Assembly (NCBI GenBank): GCA_943331195.2
Contig: CALQKQ020000235.1
Location: forward strand, 1 to 6,252
DNA length: 6,252 bases
From: Akkermansia muciniphila
GTDB lineage: Bacteria; Verrucomicrobiota; Verrucomicrobiia; Verrucomicrobiales; V1-33
Direction: 5' to 3'
Every line of letters begins with the position of its first letter. Position 1 is the first letter of the stretch. Shown here piece after piece: positions 1-5,070 of this stretch. Below the pieces are notes generated by a model, which worked only from the letters and a program-made list of their open reading frames with translations, was not told the origin of the DNA and did no database searches. A program made the translations under genes and the position numbers.

Positions 1-746
1 GATCCACCGCCGCCGATGAAGCTTGGCAACAAACCCTGGAGCAGCACATCGTTCCGAGCATCTTGTCCGACCCGCAGGTGGCGGCCTACTGCCGCGGGCT
101 GAAGAAAGCGGACGGCAGTGCCATTCCCGGCTTCATCATTTCCTTCAGCACGATGATTGAAGACGGCAAGAATTTCTTCGGCCTCGAGCTCGCGGCGGGG
201 GATCACGCCTACAGCCAAAGCAATTTTTCCACGAAAATCGCCGCCGTCGGTGTGGCCTTGCCCGGCTACGTGGGGATGGTCGATGGGGAATCCACCGAAG
301 ACGGTGCCCTCAGCGCGACGCCTTATGCTTATCTGATTCCTTGTGGCAACGATTTCATGCGCACGCCGCTGGGCGACACCGGGGACATCCGCAGTTGGCA
401 GGTGGTCGATCAGGCCCTGCCACTGCCCTACAACCTGGGCGCTAGTGATTTCAATACCACGCAGTTCTTCGGAGCCAACGACACCCTCAGCGAACGAGCG
501 TGGGTGATCCGCAAGCACCAGGCCTTCCGCATGGTGGCAGATCCCGCAATCTACGAAGACGGGTCCCTGCCGACCGTCTACACCAACGCCCGGCTGATCG
601 GCCGCAGCGTTTGGAACAGCCAGTGGAAGCTCGTCATTCCCGCCCACACCCTCCTTAAAGACGAACAAGCGGGCCTGAACAACTTTGCCGCCACCGTGCA
701 GGACATCAAACTCTTCCTCCGCACCTACTCCAACTCTGGGAACTAA
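1..746 (+). CDS. C-terminal part of a large protein of uncertain family, possibly Tc-toxin-A-like C-terminal domain (5' truncated)
   Basis: The frame is open from the window edge (first whole codon at 3) to TAA at 744-746, so the true start lies upstream; the TTG at 63 is not preceded by a ribosome site and is probably internal. About 247 residues are visible. A short helical stretch (AWQQTLEQH) is followed by a beta-rich region: FFGLELAAGDHAY, FSTKIAAVGVALPGYVG, then TPYAYLIPCGNDFMR, RSWQVVDQALPLPYNLG and a terminal QDIKLFLRTYSNSGN. The order of a helix end, 'KI..V.V.LPG' and a final 'DI.L...Y' strand at the extreme C-terminus resembles the C-terminal TcB-binding region of Tc toxin A subunits. 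That is pattern memory, not an alignment. I also recall similar endings in large uncharacterised bacterial proteins. No catalytic motif, membrane segment or repeat is seen. It could equally be an unrelated surface or secreted protein. That it is a real coding region is secure; the family is not. Confidence 0.8.
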   Translation, partial: STAADEAWQQTLEQHIVPSILSDPQVAAYCRGLKKADGSAIPGFIISFSTMIEDGKNFFGLELAAGDHAYSQSNFSTKIAAVGVALPGYVGMVDGESTEDGALSATPYAYLIPCGNDFMRTPLGDTGDIRSWQVVDQALPLPYNLGASDFNTTQFFGANDTLSERAWVIRKHQAFRMVADPAIYEDGSLPTVYTNARLIGRSVWNSQWKLVIPAHTLLKDEQAGLNNFAATVQDIKLFLRTYSNSGN

Positions 747-760
747 GCGCGCTCTCCGCA

Positions 761-834
761 GGCCTTGCCCTGGGCGGGTGCTGGTGGCAAGTTTAGGGAT
801 GCCGACCGGAATGCCAACCACCCCGCCTTGGGGC
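761..834 (-). repeat. Degenerate copy of the two-hairpin intergenic repeat
   Basis: The gap between the first gene and the laccase-domain gene contains GGCCTTGCCCTGGGC (761-775), the exact reverse complement of 4715-4729 inside the large inverted repeat further right. It is followed by GCTGGTGGCA (779-788) and by CCCCGCCTTGGGGC (821-834). These occur in the same order as GCTGGTATGC and GCCCCCGTTGGGGC in the right arm of that repeat (4901-4927), but with roughly 30 extra bases between the second and third elements. I read this as a decayed copy of the same element. The hairpins might end transcription of the upstream gene, but there is no U tract. Confidence 0.5.
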
Positions 835-840
835 GAGCTG

Positions 841-1485
841 ATGGAATCATTTCCCGCTCTAGCCTTGCCTGGGGTGGGACATGGCTTCGTGAAGCGCATC
901 CCCGAGGTGGCGGGGGATCTTGACAAAGCCGCGGCCCTATCGGCTTTGTGGCCGTGGCACCAGGGAGCGGTGGCGGCGCTGGGGTTTGACCCGGCGCAGG
1001 CGTTTCATGCTGAGCAAATTCACGGCAGCGCGGTCGCGGCGGTGACGGGGGATTCGCCTCGCTGGATCGCGGGCGCGGACGGCCTGATGACGAACCAGCC
1101 CGGGCTCATGCTCGGCATTCACGTGGCCGATTGTGCGCCGGTCTATCTGGTGGATCGGCGGCGGCGCGCCATCGCGCTGCTGCACAGTGGGCGGAAGGGC
1201 AGCGAGGCGGGGATCACGCGGCGGGCCCTTCGCCAGATGGCGGAGTGTTATGGCAGCGCGGCGGCCGACGTGGTGGTGCAGCTGGGGCCCTGCATTCGGC
1301 CGCCTCTGTTTGAAGTGGATCTGGCGGCGCTGATTCGGCGCGATGCCTTGGAAGCCGGCGTGCCGCCTGAGCAGATCCACGATTGCGGGAGCTGCACCGG
1401 CGCGGGAGTGGCGCAGTATTATTCCTATCGCCTGGAGCGGGGGCGGACGGGCCGCCTCTTGGCCCTGCTGGGGCTGCGGGCGTGA
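841..1485 (+). CDS. pgeF: Laccase-domain (PgeF/YfiH, polyphenol oxidase) family protein, probable peptidoglycan editing factor
   Basis: A 214-residue cytosolic protein of the multicopper-oxidase-like YfiH family. E. coli PgeF removes precursors carrying L-Ser in place of L-Ala from the peptidoglycan pathway; other members were reported as polyphenol oxidases or purine nucleoside phosphorylases. The family metal-site residues are recognisable: H61 in AEQIHGSAV, C98 in VADCAPVYLVD and H115 in ALLHSGRKG (the usual form is HAGWRG). Also present are ADGLMT (79-84), LGPCIRPPLFEV (C151; usually GPCIGPCCYEV) and the closing YYSYRLERGRTGRLLALL. ATGs at 799 and 811 are also in frame, and the frame is open from 685, but those codons fall in the degenerate intergenic repeat or the previous gene. 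Position 841 puts ESFPAL at the N-terminus, as in homologues. It is slightly short for the family (about 240-260). The divergent HSGRKG and IRPP motifs suggest a lineage-specific variant. No strong Shine-Dalgarno site is seen. Confidence 0.85.
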   Translation: MESFPALALPGVGHGFVKRIPEVAGDLDKAAALSALWPWHQGAVAALGFDPAQAFHAEQIHGSAVAAVTGDSPRWIAGADGLMTNQPGLMLGIHVADCAPVYLVDRRRRAIALLHSGRKGSEAGITRRALRQMAECYGSAAADVVVQLGPCIRPPLFEVDLAALIRRDALEAGVPPEQIHDCGSCTGAGVAQYYSYRLERGRTGRLLALLGLRA

Positions 1486-1496
1486 AATCCGGGTTG

Positions 1497-1520
1497 CTAC
1501 GGAGGGGCGCGCGGGCGTAG
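1497..1520 (+). promoter_or_regulatory. Small inverted repeat enclosing the only GGAGG ahead of the Kelch gene
   Basis: CTACG (1497-1501) and CGTAG (1516-1520) are complementary arms around a 14-base GC-rich loop. The only Shine-Dalgarno-like GGAGG in the leader (1501-1505) sits at the base of this hairpin, about 24 bases ahead of the ATG at 1530, which is too far for normal use. The hairpin could hide it or shorten the effective distance; it may also be chance in GC-rich DNA. Confidence 0.2.
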
Positions 1521-1529
1521 TCCATCCTC

Positions 1530-2792
1530 ATGTTGTTGCGTCGTTTGTGTTTGATGGCTTCCCTGGGTTGCGGCCTCGCTGAATCCCCTGCGGCACCCGG
1601 TCCGACGCCGCCGCCGCCGCCGGAAGCGGACTTGATTCACCCAGCACCAAAGCTTGAATGGGAGAACATCGCGGCCCTGCCGCCCCGCCCGGGTTTCGCC
1701 AAGGCGGAAGGTTTGGCCGGCGCCTTTGCGGGCGCCCAAGGCGATGTGCTGCTCCTCGCCGGGGGCACCAACTATGCGGGCCAATCCCTCGCGGAGGGTG
1801 CCGCCCGGGCGTGGTGGGACGACATCTATGTGCTGCGGCGCCGCTACAATGCCGCGCAGCAAGCCACCTATGAGTGGCTCCCTCCGCACAATAGCCTGCC
1901 CCGGCACCTCGCCTACGGGGCCTCCGCCAGCCTTCCCGAGGGGGTCCTCTGCATCGGCGGAGCGGAGCTCAATGAAGTGAGCGATGCCTGTTTTTTGATG
2001 CGCTGGAATGCCGCCGCCGCCAAGGTCGAGTTAGAGGATTTTCCGAAATTGCCCACCCCGCTCGCCGCCGCCGCCGCCCTCCGCCTCGGCGAAACGGTCT
2101 ACGTGCTCGGGGGCACGGCACAGCTGCTCGGCGGCCGCGCCACCCAGACCTTTCTCTCGCTCGACCTCACCAAAAAAGGGGACCCCGCCGCCTTCGCCTG
2201 GAAGGTGCTGCCGCCCTGGGACGGCCCCGGGCGCATCTTTCCCGTGGCGGCCGCTAGTTTGGAAAACGGCGTCGAATGCATCTATCTTTGCGGCGGGCGC
2301 GACCCCGGCAAGGACCCGGATTTTTTGACGGACCTCCACAAATACAACCCCATCCGCAAAGATTGGGCCATTCTCGGGGAGATCGTCGACCCCCAGGGGC
2401 ATCCCTCTTCGGTCATGGCGGCCCCCGCCTTTCACGTGCCGCCGCATCACCTCGTGATCGTTAGCGGCACCGATCAAGAAATGGTCAAATTGATGGAGCG
2501 CCAGCAGCGCCCCCCGGAGGCGATCGATGCCAAGGAAAAAGCGGACCGCGACGGTTTCCACAAGCTGCTCCTCAAAAACTACCCGGGCTACACCCGCTCG
2601 GTGATGGCCTACGACGCGGAAGTGGGCGAGTGGAGCAGCCTGGGCAACTTTCCCGGCCAAGCCTGCCTGACCAATCCGACGATCAACTGGGATGGAGCCA
2701 TCATCATTCCCGGCGGCGAGACCGGGCCTGGGCAGCGCTCGCCCCTGATTTGGCAAGCGACGGTGCGCAAGAAGGCGGCGGTGGTGGAGTAA
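1530..2792 (+). CDS. Secreted Kelch-type cyclically permuted mutarotase family protein (NanM-like sugar epimerase)
   Basis: A 420-residue exported protein with a six-bladed Kelch beta-propeller. The family includes NanM, which interconverts alpha and beta anomers of N-acetylneuraminate in the periplasm; the sugar used here is unknown. The N-terminus (MLLRR, then LCLMASLGCGLA) looks like a signal peptide with probable cleavage after A17; SLGC is a poor lipobox, so lipidation is less likely. A proline-rich linker follows (PTPPPPP, 25-31). Blade Gly-Gly motifs lie near residues 78 (LLLAGGTNY), 143 (CIGGAE), 194 (YVLGGT), 255 (YLCGGRD), 312 (VSGTD, first Gly replaced) and 395 (IIIPGGETGPGQRSP). 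The last matches the NanM-type GE..PG.R signature. Between the fifth and sixth blades is a charged helical insertion (about 316-350) followed by YPGYTRSVMAYD, as in NanM relatives. A TAG at 1518 excludes earlier in-frame starts; ATG 1554 (M9) is an alternative but would shorten the signal peptide. No sialic acid transport or lyase gene is adjacent. It lies 44 bp after the laccase-domain gene, so co-transcription is possible. Confidence 0.85.
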   Translation: MLLRRLCLMASLGCGLAESPAAPGPTPPPPPEADLIHPAPKLEWENIAALPPRPGFAKAEGLAGAFAGAQGDVLLLAGGTNYAGQSLAEGAARAWWDDIYVLRRRYNAAQQATYEWLPPHNSLPRHLAYGASASLPEGVLCIGGAELNEVSDACFLMRWNAAAAKVELEDFPKLPTPLAAAAALRLGETVYVLGGTAQLLGGRATQTFLSLDLTKKGDPAAFAWKVLPPWDGPGRIFPVAAASLENGVECIYLCGGRDPGKDPDFLTDLHKYNPIRKDWAILGEIVDPQGHPSSVMAAPAFHVPPHHLVIVSGTDQEMVKLMERQQRPPEAIDAKEKADRDGFHKLLLKNYPGYTRSVMAYDAEVGEWSSLGNFPGQACLTNPTINWDGAIIIPGGETGPGQRSPLIWQATVRKKAAVVE

Positions 2793-2798
2793 GGGGTT

Positions 2799-2827
2799 CC
2801 TTGGCTGTTTGGCTCCGTGGCTCCTTG
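2799..2827. repeat. Short imperfect tandem repeat of a TGGCTCC-like unit
   Basis: Just after the Kelch gene stop, TGGCT occurs three times within 29 bases (TTGGCTG, TTGGCTCCG, TGGCTCCTTG). It is a small low-complexity stretch between two convergent genes. No function can be assigned. Confidence 0.45.
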
Positions 2828-2832
2828 ATATA

Positions 2833-2845
2833 GCGGCCAAGCCGC
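2833..2845. terminator. Weak hairpin between convergent Kelch and tRNA-Cys genes
   Basis: GCGGC-CAA-GCCGC forms a 5-bp stem with a 3-base loop, 3 bases beyond the tRNA 3' end. Neither strand has a following T run, so it is at best a weak or processing-associated bidirectional terminator. Confidence 0.25.
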
Positions 2846-2847
2846 GC

Positions 2848-2922
2848 TGGAGGCGGGGGCGGGAGTCGAACCCGCCAATGGAGGTTTTGCAAACCTCTGC
2901 CTTACCGCTTGGCTACCCCGCC
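2848..2922 (-). tRNA. tRNA-Cys (anticodon GCA), CCA encoded
   Basis: On the minus strand the full cloverleaf can be folded by eye. A perfect 7-bp acceptor stem, GGCGGGG (2922-2916), pairs with CCCCGCC (2858-2852). The D arm is GCC-AAGCGGTAA-GGC. The anticodon arm is GAGGT-TTGCAAA-ACCTC with anticodon GCA (2890-2888). The variable loop is CATTG, and the T arm is GCGGG-TTCGACT-CCCGC. The discriminator base is T (2851), the expected U73 identity element for cysteinyl-tRNA synthetase, and CCA is encoded at 2850-2848. All stems are perfectly paired, so it looks functional. It is convergent with the Kelch gene and divergent from the efflux gene. No integrase or att-like duplication of its 3' end is seen nearby. 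Confidence 0.97.
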
Positions 2923-2936
2923 ACTGTGCGCTGGAG

Positions 2937-2964
2937 AGAGTAATGCGGCGCGCGGCGCTGTCAA
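2937..2964 (-). promoter_or_regulatory. Probable sigma70-type promoter of tRNA-Cys
   Basis: Reading leftward, a perfect TTGACA (2964-2959) is followed after 16 bases by TACTCT (2942-2937), a modest -10 box. The expected start near 2930 is about 8 bases before the tRNA 5' end, a normal tRNA leader length. The intervening spacer is strongly CG-rich. Confidence 0.5.
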
Positions 2965-3027
2965 TGCGGGGCTGGGGGGAATCGCCGCCTGAGGTGAAAG
3001 CGGGGAGGAGGTAGGGGGACCGCGTTG

Positions 3028-3054
3028 TTGACTATTTGGTCAACCTCCTATTGC
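3028..3054 (+). promoter_or_regulatory. Candidate operator (TTGAC-N6-GTCAA) and weak promoter of the efflux lipoprotein gene
   Basis: TTGAC (3028-3032) and GTCAA (3039-3043) form a perfect 5-bp inverted repeat with a 6-base A/T-rich centre, in a leader that is otherwise GC-rich. Its left half doubles as a -35-like TTGACT, with TATTGC (3049-3054) as a poor -10 box after 15 bases. The site is about 60 bp ahead of the efflux gene start. A palindrome over the -35 region of an efflux gene is the usual position for a TetR- or MarR-family repressor site. No regulator gene is in the window, so this is inference. Confidence 0.4.
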
Positions 3055-3103
3055 CAGCGCCTCGCCTTGTGCTCCTGTCCCCTACTTCTTCGTCCTCGAG
3101 TCT

Positions 3104-4525
3104 ATGAACATTGCCCCGCGCCTGACGCTGCTTTCCCTCGCCTGTCTCGTTTCCTGCACCGTGGGCCCCCAGCATCAGCTCAGCCTGCCGGAGTCCCTGG
3201 GCCAACCTTTCGCCGGCCCGGGAGCGGATCCCGCCGCCGTGGGCGATGTGAGAACGTGGTGGCAGAAGTTCAAGGATGCCCAGCTGAACCAGTTGGTGGG
3301 GCGCGCCCTCGAGGCCAACCAGGATTTGAAAATCGCCGCCAGCCGCGTGGCCGAAGCCAAGGCCGCGCGCACCGTGGCGCGGGCCGACTTCTTCCCGCAG
3401 CTCAATGCCGGGGGCACCGCCACCCGCAGCCAAAGCAGCGAGGCCGCGAGCACCCAGGGCTTCGGCGGCGGGCCGCCCACCAATTTCTTCAATCTCAACC
3501 TCGATGCCTCCTGGGAGCCGGATTTGTTTGGCGGAACCCGCCGCCAGGTGGAGGCGGCCACCGCCGACGTGCAGGCGGCCGCCGAAAATGCCCGCGATGT
3601 GCAGGTCGGCCTGGTGGCGGAGGTGGCCACCGCCTATCTGGAATTGCGCGGCTTTCAGGCCCTCAAGGGAGTGGCCGAGCGCAATCTAAAATCGCAGCAG
3701 GAGACTCTAGCCCTAACTAAGAGTCGGCAGGCGGCCGGGGTGGCCAACGACCTGGACGTGGCCCGCGCCGAAGCCCAAACCGAAAGCACCGCCGCCGCGC
3801 TCCCCCTGTTTGAGGCCTCGCTGCGCCGCAGCATTTACCGGCTCGGAGTTTTGCTAGGGGGAACGCCGGGCCGCCTCGTCGACGACTTGATCGCAGCCCG
3901 CCCCCAGCCCGTGGTGCCCCCCGCCGTGCCGGTGGGCTTGCCCAGCGACTTGGTGCGCCGCCGCCCCGACCTGCGCCGCGCCGAACGCGAGCTAGCCGCC
4001 GCCACCGCCCGCATCGGCGTGGCCGTGGCCGACCTCTATCCCCGCTTTTCCCTCACGGCCCGCTTGGGAACCTCGGCCCTGGAGGCCGAAGAGCTCTTCA
4101 AAGGCAAAGGCGGCCTGTGGTCGCTCGGCCCCAGCCTGAACTGGCCGGTCTTCACCGCCGGCAAGATCCGCGGAAACATCGCGGTGCAAAACGCCCGGCA
4201 GGAACAGGCCGCGCTGCGCTTCGAAAAAGCCGTCTATCTCGCCCTCGAAGACGTCGAAGGCAGCCTGATCGGCTTTGGCCAGCAGCAAAAACGCTACGCC
4301 AGCTTGACGAGGTCGGTCAGCGCCACCCGCCGCGCCTCGACCCTCGCCAACGATCGCTACAAGGCAGGGCTGGAGAATTTCCTCACCGTGCTCGAGGCCG
4401 ACCGCCAACTCCTCCTCGCCGAGGAAGCGCAGGTCACCAGCCAAACGCAGGTCAGCTTGAACCTGGTCCGCCTCTACAAAGCCCTCGGGGGCGGCTGGGG
4501 CGAAGAGCGCGCTCAGCCGCAGTGA
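3104..4525 (+). CDS. NodT-family RND efflux outer-membrane lipoprotein (OprM/TolC-like channel)
   Basis: A 473-residue outer-membrane factor that forms the trimeric exit duct of tripartite efflux pumps. A lipoprotein signal peptide ends in the lipobox LVSC (15-18) and is followed by TVGP, so C18 should be lipidated. Family landmarks are present in order: WWQKFKDAQLNQLVGRALEA (52-71), RVAEAKAARTVARADFFPQL, SWEPDLFGGTRR (136-147), AYLELRGFQ, GLPSDLVRRRPDLRRAERE (278-296), AATARIGVAVADLYPRFSLT (299-318), LNWPVFTAGKIRGNI, and the second-repeat helix RYKAGLENFLTVLEADRQLL (418-437). These are the two outer-membrane-factor repeats at the usual length. The start is set by the signal peptide; no clear Shine-Dalgarno site precedes it. 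The usual membrane-fusion and RND transporter genes are not adjacent (tRNA-Cys upstream, repeat region downstream), so it is an orphan here and the substrate cannot be inferred. Confidence 0.93.
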   Translation: MNIAPRLTLLSLACLVSCTVGPQHQLSLPESLGQPFAGPGADPAAVGDVRTWWQKFKDAQLNQLVGRALEANQDLKIAASRVAEAKAARTVARADFFPQLNAGGTATRSQSSEAASTQGFGGGPPTNFFNLNLDASWEPDLFGGTRRQVEAATADVQAAAENARDVQVGLVAEVATAYLELRGFQALKGVAERNLKSQQETLALTKSRQAAGVANDLDVARAEAQTESTAAALPLFEASLRRSIYRLGVLLGGTPGRLVDDLIAARPQPVVPPAVPVGLPSDLVRRRPDLRRAERELAAATARIGVAVADLYPRFSLTARLGTSALEAEELFKGKGGLWSLGPSLNWPVFTAGKIRGNIAVQNARQEQAALRFEKAVYLALEDVEGSLIGFGQQQKRYASLTRSVSATRRASTLANDRYKAGLENFLTVLEADRQLLLAEEAQVTSQTQVSLNLVRLYKALGGGWGEERAQPQ

Positions 4526-4689
4526 AACCTGGCTTGCGGGCGGGGGCCGGGCTGGCCGCTTTGGCAAGGCCGTGACGCCTCGGCTGACCTCCGGAACAAC
4601 TCTTGCGTAAGTTACCCCGCAGGAGCGAGTTGGAACCCGAGGCTTTGTCGTTGTCCCAACGCCAATGACCGCCCCAATGGCCGCGCCTC
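4526..4689. other. Non-coding stretch after the efflux gene
   Basis: No convincing gene or Rho-independent terminator is seen. The only structured piece is CGTTG-TCC-CAACG (4649-4661), a 5-bp hairpin. Next to it is CCCCAATGG (4672-4680), which loosely resembles the CCCCAACGGGG hairpin of the adjacent repeat and may be its outer, decayed edge. Long antisense frames across this region are composition artefacts. Confidence 0.5.
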
Positions 4690-4784
4690 TGCCCCAACGG
4701 GGCTCCGCATACCAGCCCAGGGCAAGGCCCTGGGTTAAGCCAAGCTCCTTGATCCCCGCGTTCTGAAGGAACGCCGCGTCCCAC

Positions 4785-4797
4785 GCGCGCGGCGCGC
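4785..4797. repeat. CG-dinucleotide palindrome in the centre of the composite repeat
   Basis: GCGCGC-G-GCGCGC is an alternating purine-pyrimidine palindrome within the loop region of the large inverted repeat. Such runs can form tight hairpins or left-handed DNA; whether that happens here is unknown. Confidence 0.5.
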
Positions 4798-4800
4798 GGC

Positions 4801-4823
4801 GGGCGTTGGGCGTTGGGCGTTGG
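4801..4823. repeat. Tandem heptamer (GGGCGTT)x3 plus GG
   Basis: Three perfect head-to-tail copies of GGGCGTT (4801-4807, 4808-4814, 4815-4821) followed by GG lie at the centre of the large inverted repeat. Copy number may vary between strains by slippage. Confidence 0.9.
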
Positions 4824-4928
4824 CCCCATCCACCTCGCTGCGGCGTTTCTTCAGAACGCACGGGTTGGTTGTCAAACTGACCCCAGGGCGTTGCCCGTGG
4901 GCTGGTATGCCAGGCCCCCGTTGGGGCA

Positions 4929-5070
4929 TCCATGAATACCCGCGACCAAAGAAATGGCGACGCCACAAGCGATCGTGCCGCGCCGACGAGTGACGCCCCG
5001 TTCCCATCGGCCCCGCGCCGGCTCTTTGCTGGGAATAGCAGCCGCAGGGCGACCTGGTCGGCGCCGGGGC
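4929..5070. other. Non-coding stretch between the composite repeat and the pseudouridine synthase gene
   Basis: No credible gene is seen. An ATG-initiated plus-strand frame from 4932 runs on antisense to the synthase gene and has a composition typical of a shadow. The only structure noted is GGGGC (5066-5070) with GCCCC (5078-5082), a 5-bp stem whose loop contains the stop codon of the synthase; with no T run it is a poor terminator. Confidence 0.45.

Larger units (their letters stand above)
4690..4928. repeat. Large composite imperfect inverted repeat (about 239 bp) with nested hairpins
   Basis: The left arm (4690-4777) is repeated in reverse complement by the right arm (4840-4928), with nearly equal arm lengths. 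The outer segments share TGCCCCAACGGGG and GCATACCAGCCCA followed by GGGCAA(G/C)GCCCTGGG (4690-4737 versus 4928-4878). The inner segments, 4758-4777 and 4840-4859, match at 19 of 20 bases. A less similar stretch of about 20 bases joins them in each arm. Each arm also holds local hairpins: GCCCC-AAC-GGGGC (4691-4703) and a perfect 8-bp stem CCCAGGGC-AAG-GCCCTGGG (4716-4734). The right arm versions (4914-4927 and 4882-4901) each carry one extra base. The 62-base centre is CG-rich. No open frame with coding features lies inside. It could be a MITE- or REP-like non-autonomous element, or transcribed into a long hairpin RNA. Confidence 0.85.

Noticed and set aside
685..840. N-terminal extension of the laccase-domain gene
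   Set aside because: It overlaps the previous gene and the degenerate repeat, and the family normally begins close to the FPAL motif encoded from 841.
2031..2840. 269-codon minus-strand frame opposite the Kelch gene
   Set aside because: It is fully antisense to a well-supported gene, has no recognisable motif, and arises from GC-rich codon bias.
2848..2922. tRNA-Cys as an integration site of a genomic island
   Set aside because: No duplicated tRNA 3' end and no integrase is visible on either side within the window.
3025..3720. 231-codon plus-strand frame overlapping the efflux lipoprotein start
   Set aside because: It is an Arg/Gly/Pro-rich shadow; the lipobox and efflux motifs are in the frame beginning at 3104.
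4801..4823. CRISPR-like repeats
   Set aside because: The units are contiguous heptamers without spacers, and there are no cas genes.
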